From assembly GCF_013285385.1 (NCBI RefSeq), contig NZ_CP054212.1, forward strand, positions 4,030,001-4,094,000: a stretch of DNA of 64,000 nucleotides, given 5' to 3'. This DNA comes from Paramixta manurensis (GTDB taxonomy: Bacteria; Pseudomonadota; Gammaproteobacteria; Enterobacterales; Enterobacteriaceae). The notes under the pieces were generated by a model, which searched no databases, was not told where the DNA came from, and was given only the letters and a program-made list of their open reading frames with translations. Each line of letters begins with the position of its first letter. The stretch's first letter is position 1. Shown in pieces: positions 17,644 through 26,520 of the stretch. The translations under genes and the position numbers were made by a program.

Positions 17644-18054
17644 TTACCCAACCTCGTCCACCAACGGCTGTGCCAGCCACTGTTCCAATTTCTCAGCCTG
17701 GGTCGCAAAACGCTCAAACAATCGTTTCAGCGCTGGCCGATCGAGTAAGATAAAAGGCTGGCGTGACCACATTAAAATCTGTTGTTCTTCAATCAGCGCT
17801 CCTACCAAAATAGGTGGATGCTCAAGACCCAACAAATTGGTTTGCAGCAGCACGGCCAGCGTACCCCAATCGTAAAAACGTTCCTCCGGCGCATTAAGCA
17901 GACAACTCACGGTCATATGGTCCGCCGGAGATTCCTCAATTTCGACACTGAGCGTCTCACTTAAACTAAGCACATAGCCCTCTGAGGTTTCCGGTAACTC
18001 ACCCTCTTCAACCAAGTTAGTTAATAGTTGAAACAATCGCGATGAACCCGCCAT
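17644..18054 (-). CDS. Putative class I type III secretion chaperone (CesT/DspF-like)
   Basis: This 136-residue acidic protein has the build of small effector chaperones. It shows an early leucine-rich helix (FQLLTNLVEEGELP), a beta-rich middle, the LLQTNLLGLEHPPILVGAL helix-turn seen in CesT-family members, and a C-terminal helix FERFATQAEKLEQWL. It follows the predicted effector gene by 20 bases, with a strong AAGGAGG before its ATG, and both are read from the HrpL-type promoter at 19294-19322. This matches effector-chaperone pairs such as DspE-DspF. The assignment rests on size, charge, pattern and context, not on a close known homologue. Confidence 0.65.
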   Translation of the reverse strand: MAGSSRLFQLLTNLVEEGELPETSEGYVLSLSETLSVEIEESPADHMTVSCLLNAPEERFYDWGTLAVLLQTNLLGLEHPPILVGALIEEQQILMWSRQPFILLDRPALKRLFERFATQAEKLEQWLAQPLVDEVG

Positions 18055-18074
18055 TGGCGCCTCCTTAGTTAAAA

Positions 18075-19229
18075 TTAGCCGCCAAACAGACGCCGTACTG
18101 CGTCAAATACCGATGTCGAACGCGCGCGTGGACGAGTAGAGTTTGTTGATTCACCTCGCGGCTGCCTTCCCCTTCTCTCTTCGGTACGACCCCGTTCATC
18201 AACTCGCACATGACGGTGATGCCGATGCGGTTCACGCGCTTCCACCTCACCCCGCGCTTCGCGCCGAGCCCTACCGGAAACACGCGCCGGCGTCGAAGCC
18301 TCAACCTCCATGGCGATACGACGCCCCAAGCCCGGCGAGCCGTCCTGCAGCGTACGCACCCCCAGCGGCCCTTCCATACGGCGTAAGAATTGTTCTTCTG
18401 ATAAGGTTTGATCCGCTTCGGTTGTTATGCCCGCAGAATCTGTCGCATAGTAAGCCGCACCGAGGTTATAAGAGGTATGACGCTGTTCATACATCTTCTG
18501 GCGTTTAACCAGATGGGTAGTCAGTTGCCCCGGATCAAGCTGGGCCAGCGCTGGCGCTGCACGCCCAAACTCCTCATTCACTCTTCTCTGACTATATTTT
18601 CGCCCGCGCAACAGGGATTCACGTTCGCGGAGATCCGCGCGCGGCGCATAGCGTTGTACCACATCGTACTGATCGGCAAACTGAAACTCTTTTTTACGCA
18701 TCGCACGACCAAACTCGGGCCACGCATCAACAATGATGGTTCTGTTCCTCTCACGCGCATCGCCAACCTCGACAAAAGCATGGTCAACATTACGGTTCGC
18801 CACCATCGCTACCGGTTGGTTTTGATGGGGATCGGTGGCCAGTAATAACGCACTAACCGCTGCCATCTGATAACAGTTACCGGCGCGATAGCGTGCTGCA
18901 TCGCGGGCCACCGTAGCGATGTCTTGTCCTTTAGTCTTTTGGTAGGTTAATAGCGTGCGCCGGTAGGATTCGCCCTGTGTCGACAGGACATGCTGGCGCT
19001 GATTAGCCGATCCGATATCCAAAATGCGCCAGGTATCATCAATCGCCCGGTTACCGAGGCGTAATGCGTTCATTTCCTTCACGGAAACTTCGACCTGGCG
19101 TTCACGGTGTGCCCGATTGGTGCCTTCCAGGGCAATCCGCATTGAAACACGGCGGGTCGGATTATTGGTCTGAAAATTGCGCGACTCCAAAGGCCGTAAT
19201 CTATTCTCGCTAACCGTGGTTAATGGCAT
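18075..19229 (-). CDS. Putative HrpL-regulated type III effector with a Cys-His-Asp (transglutaminase/HopX-like) triad
   Basis: The ATG at 19229 (384 residues) has AAGGAGAGGGC before it; an upstream frame start at 19259 lacks a site. A likely catalytic triad is visible: AGNCYQMAA (Cys119), NVDHAFVEVG (His150) and IIVDAWPEFG (Asp168). This spacing and wording recall the GNC...DHVW...MDPW motifs of HopX/AvrPphE effectors and related papain-fold enzymes. The C-terminal third is low-complexity and rich in Arg, Glu and His, ending STSVFDAVRRLFGG. There is no signal peptide. A near-consensus hrp box lies 65 bases upstream, and a chaperone gene follows. Family-level function is inferred; the exact effector name is not recognised. 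Confidence 0.65.
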   Translation of the reverse strand: MPLTTVSENRLRPLESRNFQTNNPTRRVSMRIALEGTNRAHRERQVEVSVKEMNALRLGNRAIDDTWRILDIGSANQRQHVLSTQGESYRRTLLTYQKTKGQDIATVARDAARYRAGNCYQMAAVSALLLATDPHQNQPVAMVANRNVDHAFVEVGDARERNRTIIVDAWPEFGRAMRKKEFQFADQYDVVQRYAPRADLRERESLLRGRKYSQRRVNEEFGRAAPALAQLDPGQLTTHLVKRQKMYEQRHTSYNLGAAYYATDSAGITTEADQTLSEEQFLRRMEGPLGVRTLQDGSPGLGRRIAMEVEASTPARVSGRARREARGEVEAREPHRHHRHVRVDERGRTEERRGRQPRGESTNSTRPRARSTSVFDAVRRLFGG

Positions 19230-19293
19230 GCCCTCTCCTTCCCGTTCGCACAATATCAAATTGTTATCTTACGACAGAAATAACCTGCGTATT

Positions 19294-19322
19294 TCTGTGG
19301 CGAAGAGGAAGAGAAAAGTTCC
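19294..19322 (-). promoter_or_regulatory. HrpL (hrp box) promoter of the effector-chaperone operon
   Basis: Read on the minus strand, GGAACT is followed by exactly 16 bases and then CCACAGA. The hrp box consensus is GGAACC-N15/16-CCACNNA, so 5 of 6 bases match at the -35 block and all fixed bases at the -10 block. It faces the effector gene, whose start is 65 bases away. HrpL boxes control hrp type III secretion genes in Erwinia, Pantoea and Pseudomonas syringae. Confidence 0.8.
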
Positions 19323-19358
19323 CTGTAGATTAGGCGGCCTATTGCTTGATTTTGTCGT

Positions 19359-20678
19359 TCATTCTTCCGATAACGCACTAAAAGCTCTGTCTATCAGTGG
19401 CTTAAATAAATAATTCAATAGTGTACGCGAGCCGGTTTTAATAAACAGTTCCACCGGCATACCCGGCTTAAGTTTGTCGCCTGGCGCCCCGTTTATCCCT
19501 TCCTGCGTCACGGCAACCTCCAGCCGATAATAAGTCTCACCGCTGTACCGATCCGTCAAGCTATCGGCGGAAACCAACTTAACCACGCCCGGAACCCGTG
19601 GCGTGGTGCTTTGATTAAAAGAAACAAACAGTAAACTCACCGGCAAACCTTCAGAAACCTTGTCCGCCAAATCAGTTCTCAACCTCGCTTCCACCACCAA
19701 ACCATTATCCTCCGGCACCACATCCAACAGCTTTTCACCGACACGCACCACCGAACCCGGCGTAAATACGCCCTGCTCAACCACCCTACCGGCGACAGGC
19801 GCGAAAACCGACGTATTGCGATGTTCCTGTTCCACCTGCGTGATCTGGCTAGAGATGTCGGCAAGATCCAACTGTGTTTGCGCCAGTTGGCTATCCACTT
19901 CTTGCCGGTACTCAGCCTGACGCAACACGATACGCTGCAACATCTCCTGCCGCTGCTTTTCTAGCTGACTCAGACGCCCGCTCATCTCTGCCGTGCTGCT
20001 TTTAACTTCGGCAAGCTGCCGCTGGGTATCCAGCAAGCGATTGCGTGATAAATAGCCCTGTTCCGCGAGAGATTGCATATTTTGGGTTTGTTCACCCAGC
20101 ACACTAAGCTGCAATCGTTTATTTTTAAGCGCCTGCTTTATCGCCGTGTACTCAGCCAATAAGCCATGAGATTGCTGCTGATAACTCTGTATTTCATTAT
20201 TAAGGGCTTGCCGACGTGAGTAAAAGAGTTGGCGCTGAGACTCCAGCAGAACATCCCCATGTGCTACCCCTTTTGTTACCGTCAGACGAGGTGAAAAGGT
20301 GATTTCGTTGTTACCTCTCTTCTCCGCCTGCAAGCGCTCTTCGATTGCCTGCATGGTCAAATATTTCTCTCGTAGCGCAGTAAGCCGGGCTGCGCTGTGC
20401 GTCTGTTCCAACTGTATCAATAATTGTCCGGCAACAACTTTATCCCCTTCCTTTATCAGAACCTGTTCCACCTTACCGTTGTCAGGTGCTTGTACAGTTT
20501 TACGGTGGCCCGCGACTATCACCGAACCGGTGGCGGCAACCCCTTTGTCAAGCGGTGCCAGCGCTGCCCACAGAATCAGCCCGAAGAGACCGGCGATAAC
20601 GATCCAGTACCCCCATTGAACATAGCGTTGTGCATCCTGCGGAACGGCAGGTTCAGCCGGATTTTCTTTTCTGGTCAT
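19359..20678 (-). CDS. Type I secretion membrane fusion protein (HlyD/PrtE/LipC family)
   Basis: The 439-residue protein has one N-terminal membrane anchor at about 24-42 (YWIVIAGLFGLILWAAL). A biotinyl-lipoyl-like half follows, then a long coiled-coil region (about 110-285) and a second lipoyl half (FAPVAGRVVEQGVFTPG). It ends with the family tail GMPVELFIKTGSRTLLNYLFKPL. It bridges the ABC exporter and the outer-membrane channel. Its start overlaps the ABC stop (ATGA), so the two are co-translated. No outer-membrane factor follows, unlike Serratia lipBCD, so a TolC elsewhere is presumably used. Confidence 0.92.
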   Translation of the reverse strand: MTRKENPAEPAVPQDAQRYVQWGYWIVIAGLFGLILWAALAPLDKGVAATGSVIVAGHRKTVQAPDNGKVEQVLIKEGDKVVAGQLLIQLEQTHSAARLTALREKYLTMQAIEERLQAEKRGNNEITFSPRLTVTKGVAHGDVLLESQRQLFYSRRQALNNEIQSYQQQSHGLLAEYTAIKQALKNKRLQLSVLGEQTQNMQSLAEQGYLSRNRLLDTQRQLAEVKSSTAEMSGRLSQLEKQRQEMLQRIVLRQAEYRQEVDSQLAQTQLDLADISSQITQVEQEHRNTSVFAPVAGRVVEQGVFTPGSVVRVGEKLLDVVPEDNGLVVEARLRTDLADKVSEGLPVSLLFVSFNQSTTPRVPGVVKLVSADSLTDRYSGETYYRLEVAVTQEGINGAPGDKLKPGMPVELFIKTGSRTLLNYLFKPLIDRAFSALSEE

Positions 20679-22336
20679 TTACGTTCCTTCGTCAACGCTT
20701 GTAATACCTGTTTCGTCTCACCATAGGCTGTCAGCAAACCATTATTCAGCACCAATAATTTATCCGTCATCATTAACTGAGCGGGTCGGTGGGTAACCAA
20801 CAAGACGGTTTTATTTCTTTGTTTGAATTGCAAAATGGCTTCGCCGAGCGCTCGCTCTCCGGCATCGTCCAGATTGGAGTTAGGTTCATCCAGTACTAAC
20901 AATGGCGGCGAGCCAAACAGCGCGCGAGCCAGCCCAATGCGTTGTTTTTGCCCTCCGGATAGCCCTGCACCGCGATGGCCAATTACCGTGTCATATCCCT
21001 GTGGAAGCCGCAGAATCAACTCATGCACCCCAGCCATACGGGCGGCCTCAATGATTTTTTCAGCCTCCGCATCGCTAAAACGGGCAATATTTTCTGCTAT
21101 CGTGCCAGCAAACAACTCAATGTCCTGCGGCAAATAGCCAACAAAGGCGCCCAGCGCTTCCCTGTTCCATTGAGTAATATCGGCCCCGTCTAAGCGCACA
21201 ACACCCTGATTTGTTGGACAAACTCCGGCAACCACCCGCGCCAGGGTGGATTTCCCGGCGGCGCTGGGGCCGATGATGCCAACCACTTCGCCGGGGCGCA
21301 CACTAAAGCTAATGTCATTTAACCCAGGTGATACGCTAACTTTCTCTACATGAATAGAACCGCTCGGAGCCGGTAGAGCAAGGCGATCCTCAGGCCGGGG
21401 AAACGCATTAAGCAAACTGACCAGCCGTTGCCAGGCCAAACTTGCTGCACGCCAGCTCTTCCAGGCACCAATCGCTTGCTCAATCGGTGCCAATACCCGT
21501 CCCATCAGAATAGATCCTGCCACCATCATACCGGGCGTAATCGCCCCCTCGATCGCTAACCAGCCACCCAATCCCAATATTAGCGACTGTAACGTCAGGC
21601 GAACGCATTTAGTCAGCGCGGTAATCAACGCGGCGCGTTCACTGGCGCGACACTGACTGGCAAGAAATCCCTGATGTAGATGCAACCAACGTCGCCGCAA
21701 ATTACTCAGCATTCCCATGGCTTCAATCACTTCTGCATTCCGCAAGTTGGTGTTCGCTAACTGCGTCGAGGCGATCGCCAGTTGGTTAGCCTGCAACAAG
21801 GGTCTGCGCGACCAGCGTTCATTGAACATCGCCAGTAGAATGAGTAGCACCGCGCCCACGAATGCAAAGACGCCCATCGAGATATTAAACAGGAAAATAA
21901 CCAACAAATAGATGGGAAACCACGGCGCATCAAAGAGAGTAAACAAGCCGTTTCCGGTGATAAACTGCCGCAGAGTGGTGAGATCGCCCAGCGCCTGACC
22001 GGCCTTATCTGTCGGCCCCTCTTTCAATCCGGCTCTGAAAGCAGCGGTATATACCCGTGTATTTAGCTGCCTATCTATATCATTACTGATGCAGATAACC
22101 ACCATGCTGCGGATGTACTCCAGTAGCCCCATGATCGCATACATCCCAAGCACCATCAGCGTTAGCATCAGCAGTGTCATACTATTGGCCGAGGGAAGAA
22201 CACGATCGTAAACCTGTAGCATATAAATCGAGGGAGCCAACATCAGCATATTGATTAATGCTGTAAATATCCCAACCGCACGAAAAAGTGATTTTTTGGT
22301 CCGGAGAATATCCAGAATTTCGTTATTTTTACTCAC
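20675..22336 (-). CDS. Type I secretion ABC transporter (PrtD/LipB family)
   Basis: The 553-residue half-transporter has membrane segments in residues 20-290 and one nucleotide-binding domain. Walker A is GPSAAGKST (about 356-364), the signature LSGGQKQR is at about 459-466, and Walker B LLVLDEP is at about 479-485, followed by an H-loop VTHRP. There is no N-terminal C39 peptidase or C39-like domain, as expected for PrtD/AprD exporters of C-terminal-signal proteins. It lies between the lipase and the membrane fusion gene, so the lipase is its likely cargo. Confidence 0.93.
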   Translation of the reverse strand: MSKNNEILDILRTKKSLFRAVGIFTALINMLMLAPSIYMLQVYDRVLPSANSMTLLMLTLMVLGMYAIMGLLEYIRSMVVICISNDIDRQLNTRVYTAAFRAGLKEGPTDKAGQALGDLTTLRQFITGNGLFTLFDAPWFPIYLLVIFLFNISMGVFAFVGAVLLILLAMFNERWSRRPLLQANQLAIASTQLANTNLRNAEVIEAMGMLSNLRRRWLHLHQGFLASQCRASERAALITALTKCVRLTLQSLILGLGGWLAIEGAITPGMMVAGSILMGRVLAPIEQAIGAWKSWRAASLAWQRLVSLLNAFPRPEDRLALPAPSGSIHVEKVSVSPGLNDISFSVRPGEVVGIIGPSAAGKSTLARVVAGVCPTNQGVVRLDGADITQWNREALGAFVGYLPQDIELFAGTIAENIARFSDAEAEKIIEAARMAGVHELILRLPQGYDTVIGHRGAGLSGGQKQRIGLARALFGSPPLLVLDEPNSNLDDAGERALGEAILQFKQRNKTVLLVTHRPAQLMMTDKLLVLNNGLLTAYGETKQVLQALTKERK

Positions 22337-22414
22337 TGAGAAATTGACCGCTTTGGTACCATCATTAAAACATCCTCATATCGTTACCATATTGGAATAG
22401 TATTATCTCCTATG

Positions 22415-22452
22415 AAAAAATATGGCACGCCTTCGAAGGAAGACGTGCCATT
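22415..22452 (-). terminator. Terminator between the lipase and its exporter genes
   Basis: On the minus strand ATGGCACG and CGTGCCAT arms flank a 14-base loop that is itself partly self-complementary (CCTTCGAAGG), then ATTTTTTC. It probably ends most lipase transcripts while some read into the exporter genes. Confidence 0.75.
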
Positions 22453-22455
22453 TCT

Positions 22456-24294
22456 TTATGCCAGAACGATATGGCTATTATTTAATTGTGACGCTTCAAC
22501 CCCCACCAGGGTCACACTGCTTTCACCAAAGTTCAATACCAGGTTATCTCCTTCCGTAGAGAGAAAATCACGATAATTTCCGGTTAAGGCGCCTTCCACA
22601 CCCATAAAAATCAAGGTATCCGATTGGTCAAAGTGATACAGCGTATCGTGACCAAAGCGTCCACTGAACAAGTAAGTATTATTTTTTCCTGCGCCCTGCA
22701 GCTCATCATTTCCGGCGCCGCCCACAAAGGTATTATTGCCTGAACCCATCAGGACATCATCACCATCCTGACCGAACAACCACGCCCCTGTTTCCCCTGT
22801 TAAGGTATTATTATTCGCATCGCCATGTACCGACGTCGCGTAAGCGGTATATCCTTTTGATGAAAGCAGCCCGTATTCGCTCACCTTATGATCTACTCGT
22901 TGGTTAAATACCCACATGAAGGATTCTTTACTGCGAATGGTATCAATATCGCTGGCAATAGTTATCCCGCCAGATTGATCGCGTAAATAAAGCGTATCGC
23001 CATCTTTAGCAATTTCACTGGCGTTCAACGCATGTTGTAAATCCAGGGTATTATGCCCGTCACCGCCAAGGATAATATTAAACCCACCCTCATCGCGGAA
23101 AATATCGTTGCCACCACGACCTTCTAAATAGTCATTACCTTTACCGCCTTTAATCAGATCATCTTTATCGCTTCCCAAAATAAAGGTCGGCCCCTCGTGC
23201 TTTTGCGCATCACGATTAAGATCTGTCACCCACGTAGAACCCCGTTTCGCATCTGAAAGTGCGGAAACAATTACCGTCGAGTCTTTTTCCGTCAAGGGAT
23301 AGAACGCCGACTCCATTATCGACGTGACACCTTGCTCATATAAAAAGGGTAAATGAGTAAGCCAAGAGGGAAGATTAAATAGCCCAAACGGCAGTAAATT
23401 CCAGACACCCGAGGCATAATAATCATTAAAACTGACGATATTATCGGTAGTTGATTCGTAATTTTTATCATGAGTCAGTAGTGTCGATAACTTAAAGTCG
23501 GTTCCATCCAACGTTCTAAATACCGGATCGTTTTCGAAACCAATATTAAGTACCTTCTGACCAACTTCATACTCAATTGGCGTGGCAAAGGAGATATAGT
23601 GGGCATCAGAAAAAAAGCCCCCCCACAGGCTTTCGCTTTGTGACGCCACGCTATTGACCATCATCCCGCCAAGGCTATGGCCACTGAACAGAACGTCCTG
23701 ACCGTTTAAACCATTGGCGGCGGCAAAGCTTGCTACGCTCTCCAGCAGGTTACCAAAGGCGTTTTCCACAAAATGGCTGGAGTAGGACTCTGCGCGAAAA
23801 GTTATGCCTAAAATATGTTTAATATCACCTAGCGTATCGCCCAATAGTATTTCGCGTGGCGCACTGGTGCCACGGAAAGCGATCCCTATCTGGATTAACT
23901 TTCCGCTATCGTCATACTTACCTATAACTTCAGCTTGCGCGCTTTCGTATCCCTTGCTTTCGCCAAAAAAGGTGCCGTGGCGGTCAACTTTTCCATCGTA
24001 TCCTAATGCTTCAGCACCGATCACCGTCCAGCCAGCCTGACCGAGTTGTTCCTTTGCCAATGCTTCCGAATCAGGATTCCAAGGGAGCCCCGGCACCACA
24101 CCTTGAGCGTGCGTGTTGCCCAATAAAGCGTTTGAAATCGTTATTGGCAACCCTGCGCCGATGCCATGTTTTTGGTAGCCATAGGCAAAACCCTGGTCAA
24201 GGTTATGATAGGTATAGGTAGTGATAGCAATGGCATCAGATACCAGTGATTGCGACTGGTTCTCCGGGAGGCCGGTAATAGAGAATATTCCCAT
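22456..24294 (-). CDS. lipA: Secreted RTX lipase, family I.3 (Serratia LipA-like)
   Basis: The 612-residue enzyme (Serratia LipA 613) has a catalytic serine in GHSLGG (Ser207), and Asp256 (GFENDPVF) and His314 (WLTHLPF) complete the triad. Glycine-rich Ca2+-binding RTX nonapeptides lie at about 373-415 (GSDKDDLIKGGKGNDYL) and again near 505-545 (GQDGDDVLMG, GGAGNDELQG). There is no N-terminal signal; the C-terminal end SHIVLA resembles the uncleaved type I signal. It hydrolyses triacylglycerols outside the cell. The PrtD/HlyD-type genes directly downstream are its likely exporter. The protease inhibitor and protease genes common in such loci are absent. Confidence 0.94.
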   Translation of the reverse strand: MGIFSITGLPENQSQSLVSDAIAITTYTYHNLDQGFAYGYQKHGIGAGLPITISNALLGNTHAQGVVPGLPWNPDSEALAKEQLGQAGWTVIGAEALGYDGKVDRHGTFFGESKGYESAQAEVIGKYDDSGKLIQIGIAFRGTSAPREILLGDTLGDIKHILGITFRAESYSSHFVENAFGNLLESVASFAAANGLNGQDVLFSGHSLGGMMVNSVASQSESLWGGFFSDAHYISFATPIEYEVGQKVLNIGFENDPVFRTLDGTDFKLSTLLTHDKNYESTTDNIVSFNDYYASGVWNLLPFGLFNLPSWLTHLPFLYEQGVTSIMESAFYPLTEKDSTVIVSALSDAKRGSTWVTDLNRDAQKHEGPTFILGSDKDDLIKGGKGNDYLEGRGGNDIFRDEGGFNIILGGDGHNTLDLQHALNASEIAKDGDTLYLRDQSGGITIASDIDTIRSKESFMWVFNQRVDHKVSEYGLLSSKGYTAYATSVHGDANNNTLTGETGAWLFGQDGDDVLMGSGNNTFVGGAGNDELQGAGKNNTYLFSGRFGHDTLYHFDQSDTLIFMGVEGALTGNYRDFLSTEGDNLVLNFGESSVTLVGVEASQLNNSHIVLA

Positions 24295-24401
24295 GATAAG
24301 TCCCTTTTATACTTCAACGAAACATTTTTCCGATGAGAAGAATAAACGATTCTATAGGGGATATTAGGAACTAATAATAGAAATGTATTTATTTTAAACT
24401 C

Positions 24402-24424
24402 AAAAAAAAGCCAAAAGTGGCTCT
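24402..24424 (-). terminator. Terminator between the MtlR/BglG-type regulator and the lipase
   Basis: On the minus strand AGCCA-CTTT-TGGCT is followed by eight T residues. It lies after the regulator stop (24538) and before the lipase start (24294), so it separates the catabolic cluster from the secretion operon. Confidence 0.75.
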
Positions 24425-24537
24425 TAAATTGTTGCCAGTTTCCCGAACCGACGTTCCTCCTAATAATAGGATTGTATTTCCCTCTGGGGTAAAAGCGAAT
24501 ATAGGCTGCCGGTTGCCTATACTGCTCTGAAACAGCC

Positions 24538-26460
24538 TTATAAACGGCTCAAACAATCCATAGCCACCGCTTTAAAACTGGCAAAATCCTGGCTGTCGCG
24601 TAGGCGCGTCATCGCCCTTTCACGCATAAAAGTGACGAATAAATCGTAAATAGCCATCGCCTCTTCATACTCGGTCTTGCTGATCGCCAACAGAAAAATC
24701 ACATAGGCAGTTTCTTCGCCCCAGGCAATACCTTGCGGCGCTAAGACGGTATACACCACCGTTTTCTTCGCCAACAGCCCCAGCGAGTGCGGCAACGCAA
24801 TACCCTCGCCCAGCATGGTGCTCACAATCGCCTCACGCTCTTCTACCGAAGGATAGAAAGTGGCATCCACAAACCCTTCTTGCTCCAGGCGATCGCAAAG
24901 CTTTTGAAAAAGCGCCGAGCGATCCATCGGTTGGTCAATAATGCAGAAGTGCTGCTGGTCAAAAAACTTCTCCAGCATATAGGGCTTAGTGCGATCCACC
25001 AGCACCAGTTTCCCAATCTGTTCCAGTTGATAATCGGTTGGAAACGGTGACATTACCACCACCGGTTTGTCTTTCTCGCTGAGACGCGCGGTCGAGATAA
25101 CAAAATCCTCATCAATGCTGGCCCGCTCTTCATATTCTCGTAGCGAGATGCTGTTCTTCACCACCACCTGCGGATAACGGCGTAACAGCATGGCCTGAAT
25201 CATACGTACCGTCGAATTACCGGTATCGCAAACCAGTAACACGCGAGGATGGCGCTGATAGCCTACGTTGTAGTGGCGCTCCAGCCCAACGCCGATATGT
25301 AACACCAGAAAGCCAATTTCATTTTCATTGATCACGTAGGGCGTATATTTTCCCCAACTGGATACCGCCGCCAGCGTCACGTCATAAGCCATCGGGTAGT
25401 GCTGTTTAATATTCGTCAGCAGCGGGTTAGGAATATTAATCTGGTAACGCACGCGGGTAATCATGGTCTTGATATGCGTCAGCAGATCGGCACGCAACTG
25501 TGGGTCATTTTGCAGATTAAAATTGTAGTGGGTATTAATGTAATTGAGGATGTAATCCACCAGCGAGTCGCCATCATCGGCGTTAATCGCGCTGGGAGCG
25601 ATTTCCTGCACGCGTCGTGCGGCAATATTGAGCCGCAACCACGCCTCTTCCGAGGTCGAAATTACTTTACCGGCAATCGGGCGCATAAAGTTGATGATAT
25701 GGCGCGCGGCATCGCGGGCATCATCATCCACCTCTTCCGCGCTAAAGTCTGACAGCGGGTACCCTTCGCTAATGCGCCGAACCGCCACCGCACAATAGAG
25801 CCGCAGCCACAGTTCAGCCTCATCGGTCATACGGATATTAAAACGAGTAAAGCATTGTTGTAGCAGCGGTTCCAGCGTAACCAGCATGCCACTATTGAGC
25901 GCCTCCAGGTTTAGCAGCGGGCTCTCATTCGATTCTTGCGCGATTTGGTACAGTAAATCCGTCAGGCAGGTACGAATCGCCACTTCGCTGCCAAACAACT
26001 TCATGCCATAACGCGGCTTGGTTTCGATGGCGAGTTGGTAACGATTTAGCCATTCCCTTACTTCAGCCATATCGCTTTGCAGCGTGGCGCGGCTGACAAA
26101 CCATTCATCCGCTAAGTCTTCCAGTTTTAAGGAGAAAGCTGAAGTGAGAAAACGCGTTAACAGATAATGTACCCGTTCCGCCGAGGTACGTGGAATGCGT
26201 AAATGGGCGGGAGAGGATTGTAATAACTGGCCGTAACGAACCGGGTCGAGAATATTGAGCTGATAGCCCTCCCCCCGATTAAGCACCAAGTGAGCGCCAT
26301 GTTCGGCCAGGATTTCATTTAGCGCAGTAATATCGGTGCGTACCGTGCGCGTCGATACCGCAAAACGGCGCGCCAGTTCATCCTGCGGCAGCGTTTCATT
26401 TTGCAAAACATCAAACAGTTGTGCCAGTCGTTGGTTAGGAAATCTCACCGTTACATCCAT
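24538..26460 (-). CDS. MtlR/BglG-type regulator with HTH, two PRDs, EIIB-like and EIIA domains
   Basis: The 640-residue protein has an N-terminal HTH (ELARRFAVSTRTVRTDI, about 28-44) and a second HTH (LADEWFVSRATLQSDM, about 116-131). Two PTS-regulation domains span about 190-400 with candidate His329 and His388. An EIIB-like domain has CDTGNST (Cys411), and a C-terminal EIIA domain has GEGIALPHS (His558). Such proteins are activators whose state is set by PTS phosphorylation. It is last in the catabolic cluster, 60 bases after the lactonase gene, and is its likely regulator. No ordinary PTS EIIC is encoded nearby. Confidence 0.9.
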   Translation of the reverse strand: MDVTVRFPNQRLAQLFDVLQNETLPQDELARRFAVSTRTVRTDITALNEILAEHGAHLVLNRGEGYQLNILDPVRYGQLLQSSPAHLRIPRTSAERVHYLLTRFLTSAFSLKLEDLADEWFVSRATLQSDMAEVREWLNRYQLAIETKPRYGMKLFGSEVAIRTCLTDLLYQIAQESNESPLLNLEALNSGMLVTLEPLLQQCFTRFNIRMTDEAELWLRLYCAVAVRRISEGYPLSDFSAEEVDDDARDAARHIINFMRPIAGKVISTSEEAWLRLNIAARRVQEIAPSAINADDGDSLVDYILNYINTHYNFNLQNDPQLRADLLTHIKTMITRVRYQINIPNPLLTNIKQHYPMAYDVTLAAVSSWGKYTPYVINENEIGFLVLHIGVGLERHYNVGYQRHPRVLLVCDTGNSTVRMIQAMLLRRYPQVVVKNSISLREYEERASIDEDFVISTARLSEKDKPVVVMSPFPTDYQLEQIGKLVLVDRTKPYMLEKFFDQQHFCIIDQPMDRSALFQKLCDRLEQEGFVDATFYPSVEEREAIVSTMLGEGIALPHSLGLLAKKTVVYTVLAPQGIAWGEETAYVIFLLAISKTEYEEAMAIYDLFVTFMRERAMTRLRDSQDFASFKAVAMDCLSRL

Positions 26461-26520
26461 CGTTGGGTCTATATGCCGGGCAGAACTTCGCCCCGGACCG
26501 CGTGCCGGGGCGGCATATGA

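Noticed and set aside
18075..18300. Reading frames on the plus strand opposite the effector tail
   Set aside because: They arise from GC-rich low-complexity sequence and have no start site or family pattern.
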